In this document: one piece after another, positions 12,145-21,873 of the stretch
How the letters are laid out: each line of letters opens with the position of its first letter
Position numbering within the stretch: position 1 is the stretch's first letter
Source: Rhynchospora pubera
Taxonomy: Eukaryota > Streptophyta > Magnoliopsida > Poales > Cyperaceae
Reading direction: 5' to 3'
NCBI GenBank assembly: GCA_028095005.1
Contig: CM051462.1
Coordinates: 170,323,955-170,387,954 of the forward strand
DNA length: 64,000 nucleotides
Translations under genes and position numbers: made by a program
The notes under the pieces: model-generated
Told to the model about the DNA's origin: nothing
The model's database searches: none
What the model saw: the letters and a program-made list of their open reading frames with translations, nothing else

Positions 12145-13029
12145 GGAAAAAGAGGATATCCAGTTCATGCGATTTTGGGAGATACTAAAGGAGGTCCATA
12201 TCACCATCCCTTTCGCTGACGTGTTCACTAAGGTGCCCATTTATGCCAAATTTCTCAAACAATTGTGCACTGGAAAGAGATCCTTGGAAGAGTTGAAGGC
12301 GATAGTTCTGACAAGGATGAGCAGTGAGGCCCTAAAAAGAAAAATGCCACCTAAACTGGGGGATCCAGGAAAGTTTGTTCTGCCTTGTTTGATTGGAAAA
12401 GAGTTTATCAAACAAGCATTGTGTGATATGGGGGCAAGTGTAAGCCTGATGCCCAAGTCAGTTTTTGAAAGAATAGGATTTGGTGAATTGTTGCCCACAA
12501 ATATTACAATTCAGCTTGCTGACTCATCCAAGCGTTTGCCTATGGGTGAAATCAAAGATATTCCAGTGCAAGTTGGCAAATTCCTTGTTCCAGGCGATTT
12601 TGTGGTGATGGACATGGAAGAAGACAGAGAGTTCCAATTATTTTGGGGCGTCCTTTCCTAAGTACCGCAGGAGTCATGATGGATGCCAGAGAAGGCACGA
12701 TCTTGGTTAGAGTGGGAGGGAAAACACTTCGCTTCTCCATCAAGCATGCCATGAAATACCCTAGCACCAATAACCACCATTGTTGCATGATTGAGGAAAT
12801 CGAGCCAATTATTGAAAAATCTCTTGAGGACCAATATGAAAATGCACTAATTCTGTATCAAAATTTTCTTTCTGATGTGCAGGAATCCATTGGAGTACAG
12901 GAGACCATGGAGGAGTTTAAAAACGACCAGGAAACTGACGAAGCTGCCCTGACAGAGGAGGTCAACTCAGCAGATACCGAACATTTCGGACCGAAATCTA
13001 TAATTTCGGACCGAAATTTGGCACCTTAG
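12120..13029 (+). pseudogene. pol: Athila-like aspartic protease and pol linker
   Basis: The segment encodes the retropepsin-like protease. The catalytic triplet appears as DMGA in the context CDMGASVSLMP near 12421-12450. The flap/second-half motif I-L-G-R-P-F-L..A follows, but only after a frame change near 12630-12645, so a 1-bp-type indel breaks it. The linker then runs in the second frame to a TAG at 13027-13029, which is in frame with the downstream reverse transcriptase and is therefore a nonsense mutation. The palindrome pair at 12983/13003 lies just before that stop. The protein was cleaved from Gag-Pol in the live element; here it cannot be made intact. Confidence 0.8.
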
Positions 13030-13800
13030 GTCGAATTAAAACCTCTTCCAGACACTCTCAGGTATGAATTTCTTGGTCCAGATAAAAAATTTCCTGTTAT
13101 TGTTAATGCTGGGTTGGATGCAGATCAAACAGAGAGATTTTTGGTGGAACTTCGCGCTCACAAAGGTGCAATTGGCTACTCTATCGATGATTTAAAGGGT
13201 ATCGACCCCTCAATTTGCACTCATAGGATCCTCTTGGAGGAAGGCCACAAACCATCCATTGAAGGGCAGAGGCGACTCAACCCTAATCTCAAAGAGGTGG
13301 TCAAAAAGGAGATCCTCAAACTCCTTGATGCAGGCATTATTTATCCAATCTCAGATAGCAAATGGGTGAGCCCAGTGCATGTAGTGCCCAAGAAGGGAGG
13401 AACAACAGTGGTGAAGAACGAAAAAGATGAGATGATTCAGACAAGAATGGTGACTGGATGGCGGATGTGTATCGACTATCGCAAGCTCAACACCGCTACG
13501 CGAAAGGATCATTATTCACTTCCATTTGTTGACCAATTGCTTGAAAGACTTGCTAATCACTCTTACTTTTGTTATTTAGATGGATATTCTGGTTTCTTTC
13601 AAATTCCTATCCATCCAAATGACCAAGAAAAAACCACTTTTACCTGTCCCTATGGTACTTATGCATATAGGCGTATGCCTTTTAGTCTTTGTAATGCACC
13701 TGCAACCTTTCAAAGAGCCATGATGGCCATTTTTTCGGATTTTATTGAAAAAGAAATGGAGGTGTTTATGGATGATTTCTCTGTTTATGGCACTTGCTTT
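13030..13800 (+). pseudogene. pol: Athila-like reverse transcriptase, first part
   Basis: After the nonsense codon the frame stays open and encodes the fingers and palm of a Ty3/gypsy reverse transcriptase. Landmarks are SKWVSPVHVVPKKGG, the WRMCIDYRKLN block, the FCYLDGYSGF catalytic aspartate block and FMDDFSVYG at about 13765-13788. The F-M-D-D-F-S-V-Y-G form of the active-site box is typical of Athila-lineage elements. The gene is cut at 13801 by an inserted LTR. The target duplication GCTTT (13796-13800) is the last piece before the insertion, and the domain resumes at 17934. Confidence 0.9.
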
Positions 13801-16800
13801 TGTCACACCCCAAACCAAGCCGCAATCTGGGGAGGACAGCCCCGCCACGTATGCACAATCTGCTGCGCACACGTAAGGCTATAAAACAGTGTCACAGATA
13901 TAAATATCACAAATAATATCACATAATAACGGCATTGTTTGTTCATACAACAAAAGACTGGTAAAATATACACATATCAAAATCTCCAGTCATCATACAA
14001 ACAACACATAGAATAATGCACAGCGGATAAAAAAAAAACTATTCCAGCTCGGCTTGGTCTTCAGTCAAAACCTCATCTGCTAAGACTGCCAAACCTGAAC
14101 CTACACCACAAGCATGTGGGCTGAGTACGCGAATACTCAGTGTGGAAAAAGAGTGGGCCTACAGTTTTGGTTAACTCTAGCTAGAACTAAACCATACTTT
14201 TAAATATGCCACTTTTAAGATCCTCAAATGCAATAGCTATGTGCGATTTTATGTGTTACTGCAATCAACTACATCTACATGGCATGCAAAAGAAAATAGA
14301 AGAATATCTGGAGATATAATAGTAATAATACAACATAATACGAGATGTATAGAAATCCCATCACTCAACAAAAGAATTATAGTTTCATAAATAATAGTTG
14401 TAAATTGGAACTTCCAGAGCGATTGCCGTATAAGCTGGAGCATCCAGAGCCCATCGCCGAAAGTAAGCTGGAAAATTCCTAAATTAAAGTGTCCTCACAA
14501 TTACCCAAATAATAATAATAACCGTGCCTAAGATAGATCAACCCTAAGAGTAGCTCGACGAAAAACAGCTCCTGACCCCACATCCCCGCTAAAGGATGTG
14601 GAACAGAAAACACGATACCGGTAACTGCAGAGAGGAGATCGAGAGGCAGTCTAGCAAAGGATGGCACATATCTAATATCTCAAGTCACACAATCGAAAAT
14701 GTAATAACAACTGAAAATAATAAAAAAAATAACCATGCGACCGCAAAGCCGCCAGAAAGTCGGCCTGCAGAGTGGTCATAAAATATGTCACTCGGTCTCG
14801 CTATCTTGAACCACACCATATGTTGATAAATGAGAACATTATATCTAGATGCAACCAAACATCTACATGTAGTAATTAAGCTAATCTTTAATTAATGCCA
14901 TACATTTAAGAATTATTGCAGTGTTTATGATATGCACACATTTAATTATTGATCTAATTCTAAACTAAAGAATAAACAAAACTTAAGGCATCCACAAGTC
15001 ATAAAAAAACAACCACACCTGGAAAAGTCAGAGACTGAGAAACTACTCCTCAGGATGGTCGACGAAGTCCTGACCAGCTCCTGCAGTCTCGTGCTCAGGG
15101 TAGAAGTCGTCTACCGGTCCAGAGAAGTCTTGCGGTGCACCTGGCGAACGAAACTCACACGTTAAAATCTATCCTAACGATCTATTCCATTCTGGTTATC
15201 GGTGTACAAAACCATACTTAGAAACTAGACATTTACAAAGGGATTCAGATTAGGATTTAAGATAAGTTGGACTAAAGATTTCTGAAAAGGGATTCTGTTT
15301 TAAAATATATTATTAATGAAGAAGAAGTATTTTATAAAATTTTGACGGAGTTCCATTTAGAAAATAGTGTGAAGGAAGTCGTCCTGACATGTTCCTACAG
15401 TCCATTCTACGCGTTACAGACGTAGATAGAAACTTACGAAATCCTTTAACAATTTAAATTGTGGATTAACACTTTTAATCAATTGATAAATGAAACTCAA
15501 AAAGTATACAAATATAATATAAATAAATGAAACTCAAATGTCATTAGAAATAAATTAGTTATAATTATATTAAGTAGAGAATAAATAAATCTACAAATGA
15601 TAATTAATTACTGTGTTTAATGTTTTAACGTGTTGGTGTTTTAATGTGTTTGGGATCATACGAGTCCAGATAGTTGTTTCCATTGTATCTGTATTTTCAG
15701 AATTATTTCTGGACTATTTAAAATCATATCCCATCTTTAAGTTTACGTAATAATCCGATTTTTGATTTAGGCAACTCTTTTTAATTCGGGTCTCAACCTT
15801 TTCTCGGTCCACTAAGCTAATATCAACTAGTATACCATTTTCTCACTTTTAAGTTAATCCCATTTAATTAACTTAATTACTTCCTTAATTAATCCTGCAA
15901 TTTTATTTCCGGACCTGACCCAGTCCAGAATTTACAAGTCCAACAGAGAAGAAACGGGCTCAGTTTAATTAGCCCACACAAACCACACTGCAGCCCAGGG
16001 AAGAGAAAAAGCAAGCAGAGGCCTTAACAGGCCAGAGGAAAACACAAGGCCCAACACAGAACAACAGGCCCAGGGGGAAGCAAGAGGCCCACATGTCCGA
16101 CTTAACGGATCCAGACCCGAAGGCAAGTGGGTTTCGGGGATCAAATCCGAACCCACTGAATCAAAATGGGATCCGACCCGCCATCTCAACACCTTTACAC
16201 AAGGGACCCTAAAATCATTTTTATTTCCACAACTTTTACAGGACAAACCCTAACACAGAATTAATTGCAAGGAAGTCCTAATGTAGTTCAAAGATATTTA
16301 CAAAATAGTCCTAAAATTCAGAAATCCTAACAAATAGCTCCTTGGCACACCTTAATAACGTACCAGCAAGCACACAGAGGGAAAAAAATCGACTGGTACC
16401 AAGCCTGTACCAGCTTGGATACCAACCAAAGAGCAACAACAATTGCCAGAAAGTACCAGGCCTGAACCAGCCAAGTACCAAGCTACAGTGCAACCTATAA
16501 GCAAGATATGCCCTAATTAACAACCACACTTAATCCAAGTTGATGCTACAAGCTAATTAGCACACTAAGCAAGAAGATGACAGTCTAAATGACAAGCACA
16601 ACTACTCTAAGTAATTTTCTAAGAGCTAAATAACAGCTAACAGATCAGATATTAGCCAGAAGTAACCATTTACGGGTACTAACAATTCTCAGAAAAGATT
16701 GAGTCAATTTGAGGCCATGCATAATTACTTAAGCATTTCATCGATTCAACAAGCAAGTGACACGGAGAAATAGTTCAAGCAAGCACCCACAACTAGACAA

Positions 16801-17933
16801 ATCAATCAAATGCATGCCTTTACAATTTCATTCTCGTCACAGAACAAGCAAAAGAGAGAAGGATAAGGATCAAACCGAGATAGAGCTCCAAATGAGAGAG
16901 GAGAAGAGGATTGAGGCTCAGCTACTGTCAACCATAGCTGCTACAGCCACCAAGCCACCACCAAGCACCAGCTATCGATTGCCATTGTTGCTCAGCACAA
17001 GCCACAGAGAGAGAGAGAGAGAAAGAGTGTGATTGGGTGACTAATTGAGGAGATGTGTGAGTGAGGTGAGAGTAGAAGTTAGAGGCGGTTGAGAGAGAAG
17101 GTGACAGTCAGCACTGAGAGGGGTTTTGTTGCCTGGGTCCAAAGAGGCTAGCAAGTGAGGGAGAAAGAGACAGACAGTGAGGGAAATGCCTTAAAAGGCG
17201 AAGGAAAGAGGCAGGTGGATTTAGGGTTGGGTCTCAACTGGTTTGGCGAAACCATGGGAAGCATCCCAGTGGTATGGCAGAGAGGGTCCCATAGCAGCTA
17301 TCGGATTGGGTGAGAGAGAGGAGAGGTTAGTGGGGTTCGAGTTACCATTAGCGAGAGAGAAAGAGGGAGAGTGGGGCTGAGTAGATTGATGGGAGAGAGA
17401 GAAGAGTGTGGGGGACCTGTGGGTTCCGCCATTGGCGACAGGGGGAGAGAGAGAGGCGACGAGCGGATTCGTCGAAGGAGGAGGGGTCGAGTGGGGACGA
17501 CAAATTCTGTCGGAGAAAGAGAGAGGAGAAGAGAAGAAGGAGAGAGGAGATAAGGAGAGGCGAGATGATCCAACGGCTCAGAAAAATCCAGAGAAAAACC
17601 ACCTGATCAAACGGTCCAGATTGTGGGAAAACAAATGGAAATTGATTTTCTGAATTAATTGATCAGTGAACTTAGCTTTTAATCTAATTTTAATCCACAT
17701 AAATTCCATGAATCTGATATTTGAATCTTGGTTAATTAAATTTATTTATTTGCTTGAGGTTTTACTAGATTTCATGATTTGATTAATATTTTTAAACTAG
17801 ATTAATTTATGATTTCTGAGAATTTCTCTATTAAATTCAGATCAGACATTAATCTTAATAATTTTAATTATTTCAGAAATTAACTATCAATTTTAAAGTT
17901 AAATTTTATTTTATAATTTTACGGGTTTTCACA
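13801..17933 (-). mobile_element. 4.1-kb solo LTR, Tekay/Del-like, inserted in Athila RT
   Basis: The element starts TGTCACACCCC and ends GGGTTTTCACA. A perfect 5-bp target duplication GCTTT flanks it at 13796-13800 and 17934-17938. No internal domain, primer site or second LTR copy is visible over 4133 bp, so it is best read as a solo LTR left by recombination between LTRs. Read on the - strand it begins TGTGAAAACCCG and ends GGTTTGGGGTGTGACA, the style of Tekay/Del chromovirus LTRs, which are often several kb long. It holds a GA-rich tract at about 16985-17560 that produces long but meaningless open frames. Removing it restores a continuous reverse transcriptase reading frame across the junction. 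Confidence 0.8.
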
Positions 17934-18815
17934 GCTTTGATTCATGCTTAGCTAATCTTTCTAAAATCTTGCAGAGATGCGAAGAAGTTAACTTAGTTTT
18001 GAATTGGGAAAAGTGTCATTTCATGGTGCAACAAGGAGTCGTGCTTGGACATGTGGTCACATCAAGGGGCATAGAGGTTGACAGAGCTAAGATTGAGGTG
18101 ATAGAAAAGCTTGACATGCCAAAGAATGTGAAGGATGTTAGAAGTTTCTTGGGACACGCTGGATTCTATCGCCGATTCATCAAAGATTTTTCTAAAATTG
18201 CTAAACCTCTAACAAACCTCTTGATTAAAGACAATGAATTTATTGTAAATGATGAATGTCTTGATGCCTTTTGTAGGTTAAAGGAAGCCTTAATCTCAGC
18301 CCCTATCTTACAACCACCCGATTGGAGCCAACCATTCGAGCTTATGTGTGACGCGAGCGATTATGCAGTTGGAGCGGTCCTTGGGCAGCGCAAGGACAAG
18401 AAACCAGTGGCTATTTACTATGCTAGCAAGGTGCTAGACCCTGCCCAAGTCAACTACACAACCACGGAGAAGGAACTTCTTGCCATAGTCTTCGCGCTTG
18501 ATAAGTTCAGATCCTATCTTGTTGGTTCCAAGGTGATCGTGTACACAGACCATGCAGCCATTCGCTACCTTCTCAGCAAAAAGGACGCCAAGCCTAGGCT
18601 GATTCGTTGGGTGCTGCTTTTGCAAGAATTTGACCTTGAAATCAAAACAAAAAGGCTTTGAAAATTCAGTCGCTGATCATCTCTCTCGCTTACACTCAAC
18701 TCAAAATCAAGAAATTGAAATACCTATCAATGACTCTTTTCCTGATGAAAAATTGTTCTCTGTGCAGGAAATTTTGGGGGCAAAATTTGAAGATGTGATG
18801 GCAGGAAAAAAGCCG
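17934..18815 (+). pseudogene. pol: Athila-like reverse transcriptase end and RNase H
   Basis: The domain resumes with FDSCLANL, then the RT thumb/connection (KCHFM..GVVLGHVVTSRGI, the FLGHAGFYRRFI block). The Ty3/gypsy RNase H follows with its acidic residues in DASDYAVGAVLG, TTTEKELLAIV and YTDHAAIRYL. A 1-bp deletion in an A-run near 18650 breaks the frame; VADHLSRL continues in the next frame. Sequence recognisable as pol stops by about 18770-18820, where CACTA repeats begin. Integrase, envelope-like region, polypurine tract and 3' LTR are missing, so the 3' half was deleted. Confidence 0.85.
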
Positions 18816-18832
18816 AAATTTTATATTAATTT

Positions 18833-18870
18833 TAGTACCGGTTTTTAGTTAAAAACCGGTACTAAATTTA
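18833..18870. repeat. CACTA subterminal inverted repeat
   Basis: An almost perfect palindrome, ttagtaccggtttttag followed by its complement, marks the return of CACTA sequence right of the Athila remnant. It matches the left-side copy at 8310-8340, which supports the view that the retrotransposon sits inside the CACTA element. Confidence 0.75.
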
Positions 18871-18956
18871 TTAAAAAAAATTAAATCTGTTTATGGGGTA
18901 GCCCCTTTTTGCTAGCCATCAATTAATTGTACCAATTAATATATATATGTATAGAG

Positions 18957-19384
18957 ATTGGCTAAAATATACTCCAGCATACGGATCAAACCCGTATGCT
19001 AGAGTCGTTTCTCAAAATCTAAAATTCAAACAGTCGATCCAAATTTAAATTTTTTTCTAAAATCTAAAATCCAAATTGTTTAACTTGTTCTCCATGTAAA
19101 AATATCCTTCAAGTCCAAATTTTACATTTTTTCGAATTTTATTGCTATATAATATGCTATTTTCAAATTGAATGGTCAGAAATACTTTTTTACAACTCCT
19201 TTATAGTGTTTTATTTAAAATAGCATAATATATAGTAAAAAAATTCTAAAAAATATAAATTTTGGTTTCCTAGGAGATTTCAATATGGAGAACAATTTGA
19301 ATGGTTCGGATCGACTGTATGTATTTAAGATTTTGAGAAACGACTCCAGCATACGGACTATATGTATGATGGAGTATACTTTAG

Positions 19385-19389
<5 letters not shown>
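18957..19389. mobile_element. MITE with ~105-bp inverted repeats
   Basis: The left arm begins ATTGGCTAAAATATACTCC and the right end is the complement of ATTGGCTAAAGTATACTCC. The match continues with gaps through gtatgct, gagtcgtttctcaaaatct and cagtcgatcc to gttctccat. The target duplication is obscured by adjoining TA repeats, so the superfamily is not assigned. Confidence 0.75.

Positions 19390-19435
<46 letters not shown>
19388..19435. repeat. (TA)n microsatellite
   Basis: An uninterrupted TA run of about 24 units directly abuts the MITE end. Confidence 0.95.
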
Positions 19436-19437
<2 letters not shown>

Positions 19438-19529
19438 AACAATATCAAATCACATGCATCACAAACAATATCAAAACACATATAATATCAAATCATGCAC
19501 ATATACCTGACATACAAATCCCATGCATA

Positions 19530-19788
19530 TATAGTAATTTCAATTTTAATATCAATTCTTAACTCATGTATAGTACATTTTGAGGTTCATGTATAGTATA
19601 GTACATATCAAAATAATACTACAAACCAAACGATTTCTTGTTGCTTCCTTCAGCTTCCTCTATTAATTCCTTTTATTTGGTATAGTAATTTCAATTTTAA
19701 TATCAATTCTTAACTCATGTATAGTACATTTTAAGCCTCATGTATAGAGTATAGTACATATCAAGATAATACTACAAACCAAGCGATT
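19530..19788. repeat. Direct repeat of ~105 bp in CACTA 3' region
   Basis: The block tatagtaatttcaatttt...ctcatgtatagtacatttt...ataatactacaaacca occurs at 19530 and again at 19681 with a few differences. A looser ~55-bp repeat with tttgacaatttattt and attgcatg follows at 20035-20150. Both are typical of repetitive CACTA non-coding ends. Confidence 0.75.
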
Positions 19789-20339
19789 TTTTATAAAAAA
19801 TCCAAGTCAAATTATAAATAGGTAACTTGTAATAAACCAAATACAGTTTATTACTGCCTTCACCAGATAATTGGAAACTTAAAATGCCACTAATTTGTCA
19901 AAAAGTTTTCAAAGAAGCACTTTGAAAGAGGTCAAGAACACAGCAAACTCCCTGAGCAACAAGTACATCTAATTTTCCAGATGTACAAAAAATTATTTAT
20001 TTTGCTTTGACAATTATATAAAATAGTAGCTCATTGCCACTTATTTCATTGCATGCAAGGACCAAGATTTGACAATTTATTTTATTGCATGCAAGTTCTG
20101 TAAAATAGCAGTAAGGACTGAAATTTGACAATTTATTTCATTGCATGGAGAAGGAGATACATTCATGGCAAGATTCAGAAAAAGAGGTGAAGAGATACCT
20201 CTGTTTAGTGCGGAGAGGAGGCGGGCAGAGTGAGGAGAGGAGCATAATTGAATGAGAGTGAGAAGGAGAGAGGCGGAATTGAACGAGAGTGAGTAGTGAG
20301 AGAGCTAGGCAGAGAGGAGAGTGATAGTGAGGAGATAGC

Positions 20340-20465
20340 GAAATCTGTCGGTTTTTTTTCTGTTTTCAAATTAGTACCGGTTATTAACAGAAAATCGATA
20401 CTAATTATTTTTTTCTGTTTTCAAATTAGTACCGGTTTTCTGTTAAAAAAAGATTCCAATTTTTT
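20340..20465. repeat. CACTA subterminal repeats, inner copies
   Basis: Two copies of ttttctgttttcaaattagtaccggtt followed by diverged complements (split here: ttttctgttttc, then aaattagtaccggtt). They carry the same accggt core as those at 8187 and 18833. Confidence 0.7.
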
Positions 20466-20857
20466 TCTGTTTTCTAAATTAACTAGATTAAATTATAAAT
20501 TAAACTATTTAAACATTTTCTGTTTTCTAAATTAATTAATAAAATTATTTCTGCGTTATTTTTTTGGCTTTATGAAAATGAAAAAAGATAGAAATTGTAA
20601 TAAATATTACATGAAAAAGGACTAAATATTGTAATAATCAAATATTAATTACAATACTCTTGAAAGCTATTTAATTTGTAATTCATTTTTTTCAATTACT
20701 TCCTTTATTTTTTGGTGACTTCGGTCGATCTACCCACACGCTTTCTTTCTGATTGGAACACAAATTGCTTGTTAACTCTTTAATTGATTACGGTGTCCCA
20801 TTGATACCTGTGAATAATATATGTATATACATATCAAATTGGTGAAATTCCTTACAT

Positions 20858-21580
20858 TTAAATTTTAATTAAATTTTCTAAATTTAAAAATAAATTATTA
20901 CTACTTGTGGAGAATGGCGCTATTTCATCAAATTGGTCATATTCTTCTTCGTCTACGACATCTTCAACGCCAACAATGCGTTTTTTTTCGAGAAGTACCA
21001 CATGTCGTCCCTTGTCAGCCGGACCAACAATATAAAAAACTTGAATTGCTTGTTTGTTTGCAAGTATAAAAGGGTCATCAGAATATTTCAACTTTTTGAA
21101 ATCAACGGTTACAAATCAATGTATTATCTGTGGAAGCATTTCTCGTAAAAAACCGAACAAAAACTTATCGCTCCAATTGTTTTTAGCTTTCAGGTTATAT
21201 AACTTAAAAATAATTTTTATTTTTGAGAATTTATTTTGATTGCAACTAGGATATAAGAGTATATGAAAGTTTTCATCCAACTTTTGAAACATATCAGGAA
21301 TATCATCAATAAAATCACTAGGTAATTCATTCATCATTTCATCCAAATTATTTTCTCTAATATCATCATCATATTGTTGTTCATTTAGATTTTCTATATG
21401 ATCATCACCCACTATTACATTATCCTCTATATTATCCCCCAATCATTTTGTACAATATTTTCCAAATCATCAAATACATTAATATTGCTCGTTCCAGCAT
21501 CTAAATTTTTTTCCAACTTTTCTCCATGTAAAACCCACGGAAGATATTTAGGTGTTATCATCCATTCACGCTTCAAATAA
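20858..21580 (-). pseudogene. Internally deleted CACTA transposase (TNP2-like)
   Basis: Read on the - strand, 21580-21443 encodes the N-terminal transposase-associated stretch (WMITPKYLPWVLHGE), and 21442-21116 continues with LYPSCNQNKFSKIK and LYNLKAKNNWSDK...REMLP, the start of the TNP2-like domain. The two parts are one base out of frame at a run of five G near 21437. Directly after REMLP the sequence jumps to the extreme C-terminal part (VDFKKLKYSDDPFILA, QVFYI, then RIVGVEDVVDEEEYDQFDE) at 21103-20858. The whole catalytic core between is absent. The product of the live gene cuts and pastes the element; this copy cannot. Confidence 0.85.
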
Positions 21581-21873
21581 TTAAGTTTTTTTTATAAAAT
21601 GATAAAATTTTGATATATGTAAAAACTAAATTTAATTCATTAGTTTTTTTATGGAAATGGTAACAATAGTATATATACTAGCAAAGCTGGTGATGTTTTG
21701 TGGAAATTCTCCAACTTTTTTGATATTGTATATACTTTATTTGATAACGTGTATGTTAATTAACAAAATCATATATTTTTTTTTTCCAATACAAAACTAG
21801 TTAAGAAAAATGTAGCTTGTGATATGAAAAATTACTTAAGAAGAAAATCTCGACTATCCTCTGGCAATAACTT

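Larger units (their letters stand above)
8150..21590 (-). mobile_element. Composite CACTA (En/Spm-like) element, decayed, with nested insertions
   Basis: The left end begins CACTGCGCC at 8150. It is followed by subterminal repeats of agtaccggtt and its complement, which recur at 18833-18870 and 20370-20440. Remnants of the transposase gene lie on the - strand at 20858-21580, so 8150 is the 3' terminus. No matching GGCGCAGTG end was found to the right, so that side is truncated or deleted. An Athila-like retrotransposon (from about 8356 to 18820) and a MITE (18957-19389) interrupt it. The element is dead: its catalytic core is deleted and the frame is broken. Membership of the two sides in one element is inferred from the shared repeats. 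Confidence 0.7.

Noticed and set aside
16757..17653. Several overlapping Arg/Glu- or Ser/Leu-rich frames
   Set aside because: They are products of the GA-rich tract inside the solo LTR, open on both strands for that reason.
18760..18790. ttttgggggc as an Athila polypurine tract before a 3' LTR
   Set aside because: No LTR start (TGATATC) follows and the sequence goes into CACTA repeats.
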